NCBI RefSeq assembly: GCF_016919175.1
Contig: NZ_JAFFPU010000037.1
Span: forward strand, 1-36,585
Source of the DNA: Leptospira ainlahdjerensis
GTDB lineage: Bacteria; Spirochaetota; Leptospiria; Leptospirales; Leptospiraceae
DNA: 36,585 bases
Direction: 5' to 3'
The position numbers and the translations under genes are program-made. The notes beneath the pieces were generated by a model. It was not told the origin of the DNA and did not search any database. It was given only the letters and a program-made list of their open reading frames with translations. Shown one piece after another: positions 24,740-34,718 of the stretch. Every line of letters starts with the position of its first letter. The first letter of the stretch is position 1.

Positions 24740-25599
24740 ATGTCCTGCCGCATCAGTCGAGCATTGGCTTTACTACTTCTGTTAGGAAGTTGTATTTCGG
24801 TGCCGAATTATCGACTCTCGAACAAGAATCCATCGATCAACCAAAACAGAAAGGCGGACATAATATCCGCATTTTTCGGGTTAGACAACGCGTTACCGTT
24901 TCGATCTATTTATTTATGGAAGAATGCTCCGGGAAAAGACGGAATGCCGCTTGTATTTTCTCACGAGATCGATCCTGCAACCTTGGATGCCTCCGATTTT
25001 CAAATCCTAACTAAAAAAGGAGAACTGCTCTCCGTCCCGTTCGTAACGTTTTGTCCTGCGTTGGAAGAATTCGAACTCAGAACAATCCTTATGATCGGAG
25101 AATTCGGAAATTCTCCCGATAACGAACCCGTTGAAGTAAGAATTATTAACGATTTAAAAAGTCGAGACGGACAAAACTATCGAGGGCAAAAAGTTAGAGT
25201 AACGGCGCTTGCGGAAGGTCCGTCCTAAGTTATGCGGAACATTTCAAACTCGATTCCGATTATCCTTACAACGAATCCGGACCTGGCGCAGATTGTCCCA
25301 AATCCAAAACGGTTTCGGTCGTGCGGACCGTTTGGTCCGGCGGAGTTAGGGCTATGGACGGAAAGGAACTCGGAGTTTCAGATCTAAGTCGTTTTAAAAT
25401 TAAATTGTTAAACGAAAAGGAAACTCAAATCGTAACCCCTTTTCAAATTGCGGACATAGGAGATAACGACAACAATATAGATCTTTGCATCGATCAAAAA
25501 GGAATTCCGATCGAAATGGAAACGCTTGAAAACACGGCGATCGATCCAAGAAACGATCCGAACCCTTTTACAAAAATAAAAGTTGTAAGCCGATGGTGA
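24740..25599 (+). pseudogene. Lipoprotein gene interrupted by one frameshift
   Basis: The first part starts at ATG 24740 after GAGG, with the signal peptide MSCRISRALALLLLLGSC and a good lipobox. It reads on to VRVTALAEGPS and stops at 25226-25228. The next frame is open from about 25219 to 25599 and continues the same protein: VLSYAEHFKLDSDYPYNESG, DCPKSKTVSVVRTVWSGGVR and GKELGVSDLSRFKIKLL, ending KIKVVSRW. Restoring one G in GGTCCGTCC (25216-25224) joins them as EGPVLSYAEHF. The full product would be about 286 residues, a secreted lipoprotein with repeated DASDF/SDLSRF segments resembling cell-surface Ig-like or Big-type strand patterns; I do not name a family. It is either a recent pseudogene or a sequencing error. 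Confidence 0.75.
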
Positions 25600-25985
25600 T
25601 TTTTAAACACCCCTCCTGAAAGAATCATCACCTTAAACGCAAGTTGACTGGATATTAAAAAAATCCGTCGGAACTACGACACCCTCCGTGAAAGTGGCGC
25701 GCCCCGCCCAAAATTCGGGTGGAGGGGTGGGTGGCGGAAAAAACCACAGGCGGCTTTCCTCTATCACAGAATTACACTTTTTGCAAGCTCAAATTCCCGT
25801 GTAGGAACTCCGACAAAACCTTTTTTTTACAGGACGATTCTCATTCAAATTCTTTGCAACGTTCGGGTAAAGGATATGCAAAAGAATCGAATTCGACAAT
25901 TTTTTCAAAAATAGACGGAAATTTTTGGATGTGGACTTGGAATTTTGTGTTGACAAAAAAAGGATTTATTTCGATATCGAAATAA
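25600..25985. other. Intergenic region with repeat copy 2 and the marR promoter
   Basis: No gene is present. It contains the dispersed repeat (25656-25842). Near the right end, TTGACA (25950-25955) lies nine bases before the palindrome at 25964-25987. A -10 element at normal spacing would fall inside that palindrome. Confidence 0.6.
25656..25842. repeat. Dispersed intergenic repeat element, copy 2
   Basis: Aligns with 817-1001. It has GTCGGAACTACGACA at 25667-25681, GGCGCGCCCCGCCC, TTCGGGTGGAGGGG, GGTGGCGG and a TATCACAGAATT block. The closing unit is GTAGGAACTCCGACA at 25801-25815, a diverged form of the closing GTCGGAACTACGACA in copy 1. Both copies run in the same orientation in the window. 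Confidence 0.8.
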
Positions 25986-25987
25986 AT
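25964..25987. promoter_or_regulatory. 24-bp perfect palindrome at the marR start (putative MarR operator)
   Basis: Half-site ATTTATTTCGAT followed immediately by its exact reverse complement. The right edge covers the first two bases of the marR ATG. The same 24 bases occur at 26438-26461 before the dehydrogenase, so it is very likely the binding site of the MarR protein, with autorepression. Confidence 0.85.
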
Positions 25988-26414
25988 GAAACACGAATTC
26001 GCAATCCATCTTCTATCGAGGACCCGGGATCGAATCCAAAAATTCTTAACCAAGGAATTTGAAAAGGAAGGAATCAAAGATCTCGTCCCCGCCCACGGAG
26101 GAGTTTTATACGCACTTGGGATTTCGGGTGAAATGACAATGAGCGAACTCGCCAAAGTATTGGATCGGACGAACTCAACGATCACTGCCCTTTTGGATAA
26201 GATGGAAGAATTGAAATATATCAAAAGAATTCAATCCAGCGACGACGAACGCGTGTTTACCGCAGTTTTGACCGCGAAAGGAAAAACTACGAGAGAAGCC
26301 GTGATCCGCGCTTCGCAAACGACAACTCAGAAATTATACAAAGGGTTCCTCCCGGAAGAAAAGGAAACCTTTGTTCGCCTTCTGGAAAGAATGAATTCTA
26401 ATTTTGAAAGGTAA
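25986..26414 (+). CDS. MarR-family transcriptional regulator
   Basis: 142 residues. After an N-terminal dimerisation helix (HEFAIHLLSRTRDRIQKFL) comes the winged helix-turn-helix: AHGGVLYALGISGEMTMSEL, AKVLDRTNSTITALLDKMEE (recognition helix), LKYIKRIQSSDDERVFTAVL (wing with the conserved Asp-Asp-Glu-Arg). Then come TAKGKTTREAV and a C-terminal dimerisation helix (KETFVRLLERMNSNFER). MarR proteins bind palindromes as dimers and release DNA on ligand binding. Its start codon overlaps the 24-bp palindrome and has no Shine-Dalgarno in reach, so the message may be leaderless or nearly so. The SDR gene follows after 61 bases containing a second identical palindrome. Its ligand may be a substrate of that enzyme; this is inference. 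Confidence 0.93.
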   Translation: MKHEFAIHLLSRTRDRIQKFLTKEFEKEGIKDLVPAHGGVLYALGISGEMTMSELAKVLDRTNSTITALLDKMEELKYIKRIQSSDDERVFTAVLTAKGKTTREAVIRASQTTTQKLYKGFLPEEKETFVRLLERMNSNFER

Positions 26415-26437
26415 ATAAGTAAAATATTTTTTGAACG

Positions 26438-26461
26438 ATTTATTTCGATATCGAAATAAAT
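26438..26461. promoter_or_regulatory. Second copy of the 24-bp palindrome, before the dehydrogenase
   Basis: Identical base for base to 25964-25987. It lies between the marR stop and the GGAGG of the dehydrogenase, so the dehydrogenase probably has its own MarR-controlled promoter as well as any read-through from marR. Confidence 0.85.
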
Positions 26462-26475
26462 AAATGGAGGAGTTT

Positions 26476-27225
26476 ATGTTTTCTGGAAAAACAATCGTAA
26501 TCACAGGTTCTGCCAGGGGAATCGGAAAGGTAACCGCAAAAAATTTTCTTTCTAAGAATGGAACCGTCGTAGTATCCGACGTCGATCCGATTCTTCTGGA
26601 AAAAACGATCGAAGAATTAAAGTCCCAAAAAGTCGGAAAGGTTTTTGGTCAACTCTGCGACGTAAAAGAAAAAGGTCAGATCAAAGAACTCGCCGATTTT
26701 GCATTCAAAGAAACAGGAAGTCTTGATATTTGGATCAATAACGCGGGAATCATCAAAGACGATCTTCTTTTGAGAATGAGCGAAGAGAAATGGGATCAGG
26801 TCTTTGACGTAAATTTAAAGGGCGCGTTCTTAGGAACACAAGCCGCCGCGAAGTATATGATCAAAAAAGAATGGGGTCGCATCATCAACATCGGTTCGGT
26901 TTCCGGCTTTTATGGAAACGGAGGGCAATCGAATTATTCATCCGCGAAAGCAGGACTCATGGCTCTGACAAAATCTTCGGCGAGAGAACTCGCTTCCAGA
27001 AACGTAACCGTGAACTGCGTGGCCTCGGGTTTTATCGCAAACGATTTCGCACCGAATCTTCCCGAAGAAGTGAAAGAAGGAATCTTGAAAACGATTCCTC
27101 TCAAGATCGGGAGAAATCCGGAAGAATCGATTTCTTCCGCGATACATTTTTTCGCCTCGGACGAAGCGGATTGGATTACGGGAGCAACGCTCCGAGTCGA
27201 CGGTGGAATGATGATCGGATTCTAA
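26476..27225 (+). CDS. SDR oxidoreductase, FabG-like
   Basis: 249 residues from ATG at 26476. GGAGG five bases upstream decides this start over an ATG at 26464 that precedes the site. A classical SDR: TIVITGSARGIGK (cofactor-binding TGxxxGIG), VSDVDP after strand two, LCDVKEK, the structural motif INNAGII, then IINIGSVSGFYG with the catalytic serine, and NYSSAKAGLMALTKSSAREL with the YxxxK. It ends with VNCVASGFIANDF and the C-terminal TLRVDGGMM. It is close to 3-oxoacyl-ACP reductases, but this architecture covers many alcohol dehydrogenases. Control by its own MarR regulator points to an inducible role rather than core fatty acid synthesis. It is convergent with the LpxC-like gene 21 bases away. 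Confidence 0.92.
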   Translation: MFSGKTIVITGSARGIGKVTAKNFLSKNGTVVVSDVDPILLEKTIEELKSQKVGKVFGQLCDVKEKGQIKELADFAFKETGSLDIWINNAGIIKDDLLLRMSEEKWDQVFDVNLKGAFLGTQAAAKYMIKKEWGRIINIGSVSGFYGNGGQSNYSSAKAGLMALTKSSARELASRNVTVNCVASGFIANDFAPNLPEEVKEGILKTIPLKIGRNPEESISSAIHFFASDEADWITGATLRVDGGMMIGF

Positions 27226-27246
27226 ATTCTAAAATTAGAATGTATT

Positions 27247-28230
27247 TTAAAGCGTTCTGATTCCGATTTCGGAAAATTCTTTCCGATTGCAGACGAACTG
27301 AGCGATATCGATTTGTTTGTGATGATCAAAGAGAAAGGTAGTCATCTTTCCGACAAACCTTCCTTTGTATTCCTCTTCCACAAATCGAATCCAAGCAAGG
27401 ATATCGATCAGTTCGTGCGCGAGAAATTCGTAGTTTTTTCCCTCGTGTATAAATTTTTCTCTAGGATTGAAAATTCTTTCTTCGTTTAACAAAATTACGT
27501 TTTCTAAAGTAAACGGATAATTCTTCAATCCTCCCGCGAGACCGATCTGATAAAATTTTTCTGCCTCTTCACCTGGCCGAAACGCGGTAGTTCTCGCGGA
27601 CGCGATATACGAAAAAATTTCAGGGCTCATCTCGGTCTCAATTCTCGAGTTTCCTACAGTGGAACCGGGATAACTCACCTGATGGTCAAGAATCAATTTT
27701 CGATCACCCAAGTCGGGCTCTAAGATACAATAACCCTTTTCCCAAGTCATCACAAACGATCTTGCAACGGTGATCCAAGGAACTTCTCCAATTTTTCGGA
27801 GATTGTTTTCGATTCCGTCCAAATAAACTTGATCGCAAAAATCAAACGAAGGAAAACTCGACATCTCCAGTTCAAAATCTAGATAAAGACCGAAAGCGGA
27901 TTGTAGAGCAATCGGATGTTCGATAATTTTCACTTCGCCCAATTGAATATTATGATTTCCTTTGATACAAAATTCGGGTCTGAGTTCGAGAGTCTTTTGA
28001 GAATGAGAGAATTTGGAAAAGGCTCCGGTGGACGGTTTTACCCGAATCGTAGAAGGTTGATTCTCCAGCGTGGAAACACCTTTTACCGAAAATTCTTTTT
28101 GAATAGTATAAGAGTTCCGAACTTCGATCGGGAATCGATCTTCCATGAAGTGTTTCGGAAATCGGAGAATCTCCGAGAATCGTTTTTTTTTGAGTTCCGA
28201 GATCGTTTGCGGCGTCGTATGGATTTGCAT
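27247..28230 (-). CDS. LpxC-like UDP-3-O-acyl-GlcNAc deacetylase family protein
   Basis: 327 residues. Zinc and catalytic positions of LpxC can be followed: KIIEHPIALQSAFGL (Glu104, His105), AHELIDILAWI (His272 and Asp276, the same spacing as His238 and Asp242 of E. coli LpxC), and FLFDHHKQIDIA (His303 or His304, for His265). Further family blocks are LDHQVSYPGSTVG, FSYIASARTTAF and GLAGGLKNYPFTLENVILLN. LpxC removes the acetyl group in the committed step of lipid A synthesis. This protein is divergent: the usual DGSA block is replaced by YLDGIENNLRKIGEVPW. It may be the organism's lipid A enzyme or a paralogue, and I cannot tell which. A palindrome lies just before its start. Confidence 0.72.
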   Translation of the reverse strand: MQIHTTPQTISELKKKRFSEILRFPKHFMEDRFPIEVRNSYTIQKEFSVKGVSTLENQPSTIRVKPSTGAFSKFSHSQKTLELRPEFCIKGNHNIQLGEVKIIEHPIALQSAFGLYLDFELEMSSFPSFDFCDQVYLDGIENNLRKIGEVPWITVARSFVMTWEKGYCILEPDLGDRKLILDHQVSYPGSTVGNSRIETEMSPEIFSYIASARTTAFRPGEEAEKFYQIGLAGGLKNYPFTLENVILLNEERIFNPREKFIHEGKNYEFLAHELIDILAWIRFVEEEYKGRFVGKMTTFLFDHHKQIDIAQFVCNRKEFSEIGIRTL

Positions 28231-28233
28231 TCT

Positions 28234-28256
28234 AAAACGACAATGACCGTCGTTTT
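28234..28256. promoter_or_regulatory. Palindrome just upstream of the LpxC-like gene
   Basis: AAAACGAC (28234-28241) and GTCGTTTT (28249-28256) are exact inverted repeats around a seven-base centre, beginning four bases before the start codon. It could be an operator or a translation-blocking hairpin. It would also resemble a plus-strand terminator because TT follows, but no plus-strand gene is nearby. Confidence 0.45.
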
Positions 28257-28292
28257 TTCAAAAGAATGCAATCTTAAATCGAGAAGGAATGA

Positions 28293-28316
28293 TCCGGGTG
28301 AAACGTATCACCCGGA
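28293..28316 (-). terminator. Strong hairpin after the duplicated-half membrane protein gene
   Basis: TCCGGGTGA (28293-28301) pairs fully with TCACCCGGA (28308-28316) around a six-base loop, ten bases past the stop of the 28326-28754 gene. A T-rich TCATTCCTTCTC follows on the minus strand. Probably an intrinsic terminator separating that gene from the LpxC-like gene. Confidence 0.6.
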
Positions 28317-28325
28317 AAAATGGAA

Positions 28326-28754
28326 TTAAACTCCGTAGAAAAGAAAAGACGCTACGATGGTCCAGATTCCTACTGCAATTCCAAAAATTCCCAACTTACC
28401 TTGGATGGGAGCCAATTTAGCAAGGAGTTCAGCTCCTTTCTTTTTGGCTTCTTCGTTCTTAGAAAGTACATAAGTAGAGATGGTTCCGAACCCAAGGATA
28501 AATCCGAGAACTGCCTGAACGATGTTTCCTGCAAGAGCGGTTACCCAATAGATTGGCCAAGTTGGAAGCCATCCAAGTCCGAGAAGTCCTTGGAAAACGA
28601 TTCCATAAATTCCCCAGAAACAGAAAACCAGACCGATCCAACCTTGATAAGGTGAAATCTTAGCGAGCAATTCCTTTGCGTCCGGCTTTTTTGCAAGAAG
28701 CAAAGAAGGCACGGCAAGAATGCTGAGCACGATGAGTGTAATTCCTGATACCAT
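28326..28754 (-). CDS. Membrane protein made of two similar halves, unknown function
   Basis: 142 residues; AGGAGA lies seven bases before the ATG. Four hydrophobic segments: residues 3-21, 38-60, about 67-96 and 119-140. The halves repeat each other: [17 protein letters not shown] (from residue 27) corresponds to [17 protein letters not shown] (from residue 108), and the following GIYGIV to GIWTIV, an offset of 81 residues. This suggests an ancient duplication of a two-helix unit with a conserved P-x-QG turn. I recall no function for such proteins. It is followed by a strong hairpin, so it is probably transcribed alone. The codon choice and clean start suggest a well-expressed gene. Confidence 0.8.
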   Translation of the reverse strand: MVSGITLIVLSILAVPSLLLAKKPDAKELLAKISPYQGWIGLVFCFWGIYGIVFQGLLGLGWLPTWPIYWVTALAGNIVQAVLGFILGFGTISTYVLSKNEEAKKKGAELLAKLAPIQGKLGIFGIAVGIWTIVASFLFYGV

Positions 28755-29846
28755 TTAGTATCTCCTGTTTTGTTTAAATTGGATCCAAGATTCTTTTCTT
28801 TAACGAAGAATCGAAAAGAGCAATGGATCTCTCAGATCCATAACGGTTTGAGGAATTCTTTTTTGCACCCTTTTTAGTTTTTGCTTCTTCTTTTATAAGA
28901 AAATGCGAATAACATCTGTTTGTCGATTTGCAGAAGAGCTTTCCCTTTTTCTCATTAAGAATCTCGGAATGTGAAAAATCGAATCTGTTTTCTTCGAATC
29001 CAGGGCGTCCTCGAGGTCGTTAACTTATAAGTTAACAAATATTATATAATTCGAAATATCTAATACTGTCACTTGACTTTACATTTATGGGCGTCCCTTT
29101 CTCATGGTGAATCTTATGTTTTTCTGAAAGTTCATTCTCTTTGGTTTGTGTCTTTTTATTCTCATTTTAACTTTTTCGAATTCAATTTGATTGAATAAAA
29201 AAGTTTTTTCCTTTGGCATAGGGAAGTTGAGTTTTCCAGGCCCCTTTTTTGGGAAGCGGGGCTCCACTTTCTCAAAGTGATTTTCGAAGAATTAAAAAAG
29301 TATTTTAAAAAAAAAGATACAAGTCTTGATCTTTGATTTTTTAAGAAAGATAGATTCTTGCCATTTTTTCAAAGAGGGAGTTCCTACTTTTTTAGAGCTT
29401 CTTAAAGAAAGGGGCGGAAGGCCGAACTCCAAGATGTGAAATTGGTACGACAAAACAAAAGCTACTCCGAAGTTTTTGGAAGAGTGTGAGAGTTCCCACA
29501 TTTCGTGTGTAAGGCAAAATACAGATTCGAAAGTAAAAACCCTCCCGGATAAAAAAGCGGCCCGGAGTTCCGACCCGAACCTTAGTTCTCTTAAAAAAAA
29601 GCCCGAAGTGAAAAGAAGAGTGTGAGTTCCTACTTTTCCCAAAATCACGGAAGATTTCCCGATCAAAAAAGAAAATTCTTCTGAATAATGTCCTGGAAAA
29701 CCTGCCCATTTTCTTCGATTTTGGTCCAGTTTTGACCGAAGTCGGAACTCACCCTCCGGCGTACAATCGTTTTTCCTTTTTCACCTTGACCGGAGGGGAA
29801 CGTCGACCAGATTGGTTGAAAACGACTTAAAACAGGCCGGATCGAT
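28755..29846. other. Gene-free region with palindrome and repeat cluster upstream of rplU
   Basis: No gene is supported. The right part (29374-29754) has repeat units of the GGAACT/AGTTCC family: GAGGGAGTTCCTAC at 29374-29387, GTGTGAGAGTTCCCAC at 29484-29499, GTGTGAGTTCCTAC at 29620-29633, CGGAGTTCCGAC near 29563-29574, and GTCGGAACTCACCC at 29741-29754. The rplU promoter must lie at its right end. TACAAT at 29762-29767 is a possible -10, but without a good -35. Confidence 0.65.
29019..29036. promoter_or_regulatory. 18-bp perfect palindrome
   Basis: GTTAACTTATAAGTTAAC, with exact nine-base arms and no spacer, followed by the A/T-rich AAATATTATATAAT. It looks like a protein-binding site, but it stands 265 bases from the nearest gene start, so its target is unclear. 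Confidence 0.45.
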
Positions 29847-30157
<311 letters not shown>

Positions 30158-30161
<4 letters not shown>

Positions 30162-30487
30162 TCCGGATTCGGATAACTCGCAAAGAAGAGTTGTATTCTT
30201 CCTTAGAAAGCGAGGGACATTCCCCGACTTCCTTAGGAAAAAAGGGTGAGAATCTTCTCTGCTCTGCCGTCTCGGTTCTGGTTCAGACACTTTATCTGCA
30301 CCTCCTCCAAACCGGTAACGCAAAACCCGCTGAAATCCGCGATGGATATCTCCGGTTCGAAGTTCTCCCCAAAGACAATGTTTTAATTCATAATAGTTTT
30401 GAATTGGTTCTCTCCGGACTTAAAAATCTGAAGAATCAATACCCGAAAGAAATGGAACTGATAGGAGTACCAGAAAATGGCACATAA
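30158..30487 (+). CDS. prp: Prp-type ribosomal-processing cysteine protease
   Basis: 109 residues, the small size typical of Prp. The catalytic pair is visible: His21 in SLESEGHS and Cys35 in [19 protein letters not shown], matching the GH..C(A/S)AVS pattern. It ends with [15 protein letters not shown]. In Firmicutes Prp removes an N-terminal extension from ribosomal protein L27, and its gene lies between rplU and rpmA exactly as here. The start is TTG at 30158-30160, overlapping the rplU stop (TTGA), so translation is probably coupled. The C-terminal codons overlap the rpmA start. The neighbouring L27 has no extension to remove, so the substrate in this organism is open. Confidence 0.87.
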
Positions 30488-30731
30488 GAAAGGTGGTGGA
30501 TCCTCAAAGAACGGCCGGGATTCGAATTCCCAGAGACTCGGAGTAAAACGTTTTGGCGGAGAATCCGTTCTCGCCGGAAACATTCTCGTTCGCCAAAGAG
30601 GAACAAAGTTCCGCCCTGGCAATAACGTAGGACTTGGTAAAGATCATACTCTCTTTGCTCTCGTTCACGGAAAAGTAAAGTTCGAGATGGTTTCCAAGTT
30701 GAAAATGCAGGTTTCCGTTTACCCGGAATAA
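30477..30731 (+). CDS. rpmA: 50S ribosomal protein L27
   Basis: 84 residues. It starts [20 protein letters not shown], the mature bL27 N-terminus, then [40 protein letters not shown] and [10 protein letters not shown]. Its N-terminal tail reaches the peptidyl transferase centre. AGGAG eight to nine bases upstream fixes the start, and the same frame has a TAG five codons upstream (30462-30464), so no longer form exists. It overlaps the end of prp by 11 bases and is followed by an intrinsic terminator. Confidence 0.98.
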   Translation: MAHKKGGGSSKNGRDSNSQRLGVKRFGGESVLAGNILVRQRGTKFRPGNNVGLGKDHTLFALVHGKVKFEMVSKLKMQVSVYPE

Positions 30732-30735
30732 CCCC

Positions 30736-30814
<79 letters not shown>

Positions 30815-30848
30815 GACTCATTTAAGAATTTTAGAATATTCAAATAAC

Positions 30849-31943
<1,095 letters not shown>

Positions 31944-31954
31944 GATCTTCGAAC

Positions 31955-32827
31955 ATGGAACGTTCTTCTCTCTCTGAAAAAATCCGCTCTTCGGAAATGA
32001 TCGTAATCAAAGTCGGCTCCGCGAGACTTTCCGGTCCCGAGTCGGAAGTAAACGACTTCCTCTTTCAGTTGGTTAGCGATATCCGCCATCTCAGAGATCT
32101 CGGTAAAAAAGTGATTCTCGTTTCCTCAGGAGCAATCGCAAGAGGTAGACTTTTGTTAAGCGAACTCCCCTCGTCGATCTCTTCGGGAGATTCCCTTTCC
32201 GAAAAACAGGCGTTAGCCGCAATGGGTCAGAATCGGCTCGTCAACCTCTACGACAGTTTTTTTTCCAAGGTAAACCTTAGTATCGCGCAGATTCTTTTTG
32301 GAGTCTTGGATCTGGAGTCTAAAGAAGGATACAAGAATCTTAAGAACACATTCACGCAACTTCTGGAATGGGGAATTCTTCCCGTCGTAAACGAAAACGA
32401 TTCCGTTGCGACCGAAGAGGTGAAATTCGGAGACAACGACATGCTTTCCGCGCTTGTAAGCCTGATCGTCGGCGCGGATCTCTTGATCATTCTTACGGGC
32501 GTGGACGGTTTTTTAAAAGAAGAGAAAGTCGTTCCTTTTTTAGAAAAAATCGGGAAAGAAAATTTGGATTTAGCGGGAGGACCGAGCGGTCCCGGAACCG
32601 GAGGAATGTTTACAAAACTCAAATCCGCCGGTTTACTTTCGGAAGCGGGAGTTCCCACGGCGATTTTGAACGGCAAAAAAATGCACATAATTCGAGAATT
32701 TTTGGAACAAAACACGATCGGAACGTTAGTCGCTCCTTCCGGAAATCGTGTTTTTTCCGAGGAAGACGTAAAGGAAATCATTCGAAAAAATCGGAACGGA
32801 AATGGAAACGGAGGAACTCATCTATGA
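31955..32827 (+). CDS. proB: Glutamate 5-kinase, short form without PUA domain
   Basis: 290 residues. It phosphorylates glutamate in the first step of proline synthesis; its product is passed to ProA. Amino-acid-kinase motifs: [60 protein letters not shown] (glutamate site), [27 protein letters not shown] and [21 protein letters not shown]. The protein ends after the kinase domain with a short [11 protein letters not shown] tail, so the C-terminal PUA domain found in E. coli ProB is absent. Such short forms exist in other bacteria. The stop overlaps the proA start as ATGA. Confidence 0.96.
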   Translation: MERSSLSEKIRSSEMIVIKVGSARLSGPESEVNDFLFQLVSDIRHLRDLGKKVILVSSGAIARGRLLLSELPSSISSGDSLSEKQALAAMGQNRLVNLYDSFFSKVNLSIAQILFGVLDLESKEGYKNLKNTFTQLLEWGILPVVNENDSVATEEVKFGDNDMLSALVSLIVGADLLIILTGVDGFLKEEKVVPFLEKIGKENLDLAGGPSGPGTGGMFTKLKSAGLLSEAGVPTAILNGKKMHIIREFLEQNTIGTLVAPSGNRVFSEEDVKEIIRKNRNGNGNGGTHL

Positions 32828-34074
32828 AAGAATTGGAATACGTGGAAGATCTCTGCGCTCGCGCTAAAAAATCTTCTCGAACTCTTAAATCGCTTCCGTC
32901 TTCACTCAAAAACAAAGTCCTCCTTGATCTGGCTGATATATTAGAAAAACGGAAAGCGGAAATTCTATCCGCAAACGAGTTGGATCTAAAAGACGGAAAG
33001 GAAAAAAATCTTTCTTCCGCTCTTATGGATCGCCTTCTTCTAAATGATAAACGAATTACTGGAATGGCTTCGGCTCTTCGGGAAATCGTCGCTCTTCCCG
33101 ATCCGGTTGGAGAAGTCACGAGAGGCTTGACTCTTCCCAACGGACTCGAACTCGTCACGAGAAGAGTTCCCCTGGGTGTGGTGATGGTTATTTACGAATC
33201 ACGTCCGAACGTTACGATCGATGTCGGCGCGCTTTCTTTTAAATCGGGAAACGCTTGTATCCTTCGCGGAGGAAGCGAAGCGTTTCACTCTAACGCGGCT
33301 TTGGTGAAACTTTTTCACGAAGTTCTGCGAAAAGAAGGAATCGACATCGGTGCAGTTACTTTTGTAGACAAGACCGATCGCGCTTTTATGCTTCCTTTCT
33401 TTCAACAAACTTCGACGATCGATATCGTAGTTCCGAGAGGTGGAGAAGGACTGATCAAGTTTGTCTCGGAACATTCTAAAATTCCGGTCGTAAAACACGA
33501 CAAAGGCGTTTGTAATCTTTTCATCGATGAGGACGCGGATCCGGAGAAAGTGATTCCCATCGTTATCAACTCAAAGGTGCAAAGACCCGGAGTTTGCAAC
33601 GCGACGGAGAATTTAATTCTTCATACGGGATATCCGTTTCGAAAAGAACTCTTAGAAGCGCTCGCAAAAGAAGGCGTTGAACTCTTACTCGATCCTCCTT
33701 CACTCTCTCTTTACCCAAAAGGAAAACCCGTAAAGGAAGAAGACTATCTGGAAGAATTTTTGGATCTCAGACTTTCCGTCAAAACGGTATCCTCTTTGGA
33801 GGAAGCGTTAGCTTTCATTGAAAGAACCTCTTCCGGTCACACGGAAGCGATCATAACGGAAGACTTGAGCACCGCGAAACGGTTTACGAATTCTTTGGAT
33901 TCCGCCGCACTTTTTATCAACTGCTCCACTCGTTTTCACGACGGCGGAGAATTCGGCTTGGGCGCCGAAGTCGGGATTTCCACCGGAAAACTGCACGTTA
34001 GAGGACCGATGGGCTTGGTCCATCTGACAACGACCACCACATACGTTACCGGCAACGGACAAATCCGAGGATAG
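32824..34074 (+). CDS. proA: Gamma-glutamyl phosphate reductase
   Basis: 416 residues from ATG at 32824. It reduces glutamyl phosphate with NADPH to the semialdehyde, the second step of proline synthesis. An aldehyde-dehydrogenase fold: [65 protein letters not shown], the catalytic Cys258 in [15 protein letters not shown], and the ending [21 protein letters not shown]. The same frame is open for another 456 bases upstream inside proB, but that part is arginine-rich shadow sequence. The ATGA overlap with the proB stop marks the true start. Only two bases separate it from nadD. Confidence 0.97.
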   Translation: MKELEYVEDLCARAKKSSRTLKSLPSSLKNKVLLDLADILEKRKAEILSANELDLKDGKEKNLSSALMDRLLLNDKRITGMASALREIVALPDPVGEVTRGLTLPNGLELVTRRVPLGVVMVIYESRPNVTIDVGALSFKSGNACILRGGSEAFHSNAALVKLFHEVLRKEGIDIGAVTFVDKTDRAFMLPFFQQTSTIDIVVPRGGEGLIKFVSEHSKIPVVKHDKGVCNLFIDEDADPEKVIPIVINSKVQRPGVCNATENLILHTGYPFRKELLEALAKEGVELLLDPPSLSLYPKGKPVKEEDYLEEFLDLRLSVKTVSSLEEALAFIERTSSGHTEAIITEDLSTAKRFTNSLDSAALFINCSTRFHDGGEFGLGAEVGISTGKLHVRGPMGLVHLTTTTTYVTGNGQIRG

Positions 34075-34076
34075 AT

Positions 34077-34679
34077 ATGTCCGAGGAAAAAAAAATCCTC
34101 ACAGGTATTTTTGGAGGGAGTTTCGATCCTCCGCACGACGGACATTCCGGGATCCTAAAGTCTTTCTTTGCGGCATTTCCGGAATGCGAAGAAGTGTTTC
34201 TTATCCCGAATCGTCAAAACCCACTCAAGGAAATCAAAGAAACTTCACCGAAAGATATATTAGGAATGTTGAATCTATTTGTTCAGGAATTCCGATACCC
34301 AATCCGAATACTTGACATAGAACTCAAAAAGAAGGGCCCCAGCTACACGGTTGATACACTTCGAGAATTAAAAATTTCTTATCCGAATCGGGAATTTTTA
34401 CTTTTGATCGGAGAGGACAACTACGACCACTTTCACGATTGGAAAGACTGGAGAGTTATATTAGAAAACGTTAAATCAGTCTGCGTATTTCGAAGAGTCT
34501 CCGAAGTAATTCCAATCAATCCAAACCTGCAAGACGTCTCGGAAAAATTCTTTTTTTTACACAATCCACTCATCCCTGTTAGTTCCACGGAATTAAGGCG
34601 AGAATTCCGATCCTCCTGGGAAACTTCGAAAATTCCCGTGAACCTGAGAAGTTACATAGAAGAAAACGAGCTCTATTAG
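34077..34679 (+). CDS. nadD: Nicotinate-nucleotide adenylyltransferase
   Basis: 200 residues. Adenylates nicotinate mononucleotide in NAD synthesis. The nucleotidyltransferase motif is [18 protein letters not shown] (GSFDPPH from residue 14, second histidine at 23). Then come [45 protein letters not shown], and the ATP-binding block [12 protein letters not shown] near the C-terminus. GAGGAT lies just before the ATG, overlapping the end of proA. The two-base gap and shared strand place it in the obgE-proB-proA unit. It ends the cluster; the following gene converges on it. A weak A/T hairpin (TCTAAAATTAGA, 34692-34703) follows the stop. Confidence 0.96.
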   Translation: MSEEKKILTGIFGGSFDPPHDGHSGILKSFFAAFPECEEVFLIPNRQNPLKEIKETSPKDILGMLNLFVQEFRYPIRILDIELKKKGPSYTVDTLRELKISYPNREFLLLIGEDNYDHFHDWKDWRVILENVKSVCVFRRVSEVIPINPNLQDVSEKFFFLHNPLIPVSSTELRREFRSSWETSKIPVNLRSYIEENELY

Positions 34680-34718
34680 TATTAACGAAAATCTAAAATT
34701 AGAATCAGTAATCCCTTT

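Noticed and set aside
32646..32659. GCGGGAGTTCCCAC inside proB looks like one of the intergenic repeat units
   Set aside because: It encodes the conserved EAGVPTAIL segment of the kinase, so it is explained by coding constraint. A similar hit in the WYL gene near 18730 is rejected for the same reason.
32368..32823. A 456-base in-frame extension of proA to the left
   Set aside because: The added part is arginine-rich and lies wholly inside proB in another frame. The ATGA overlap and the family alignment put the ProA start at 32824.
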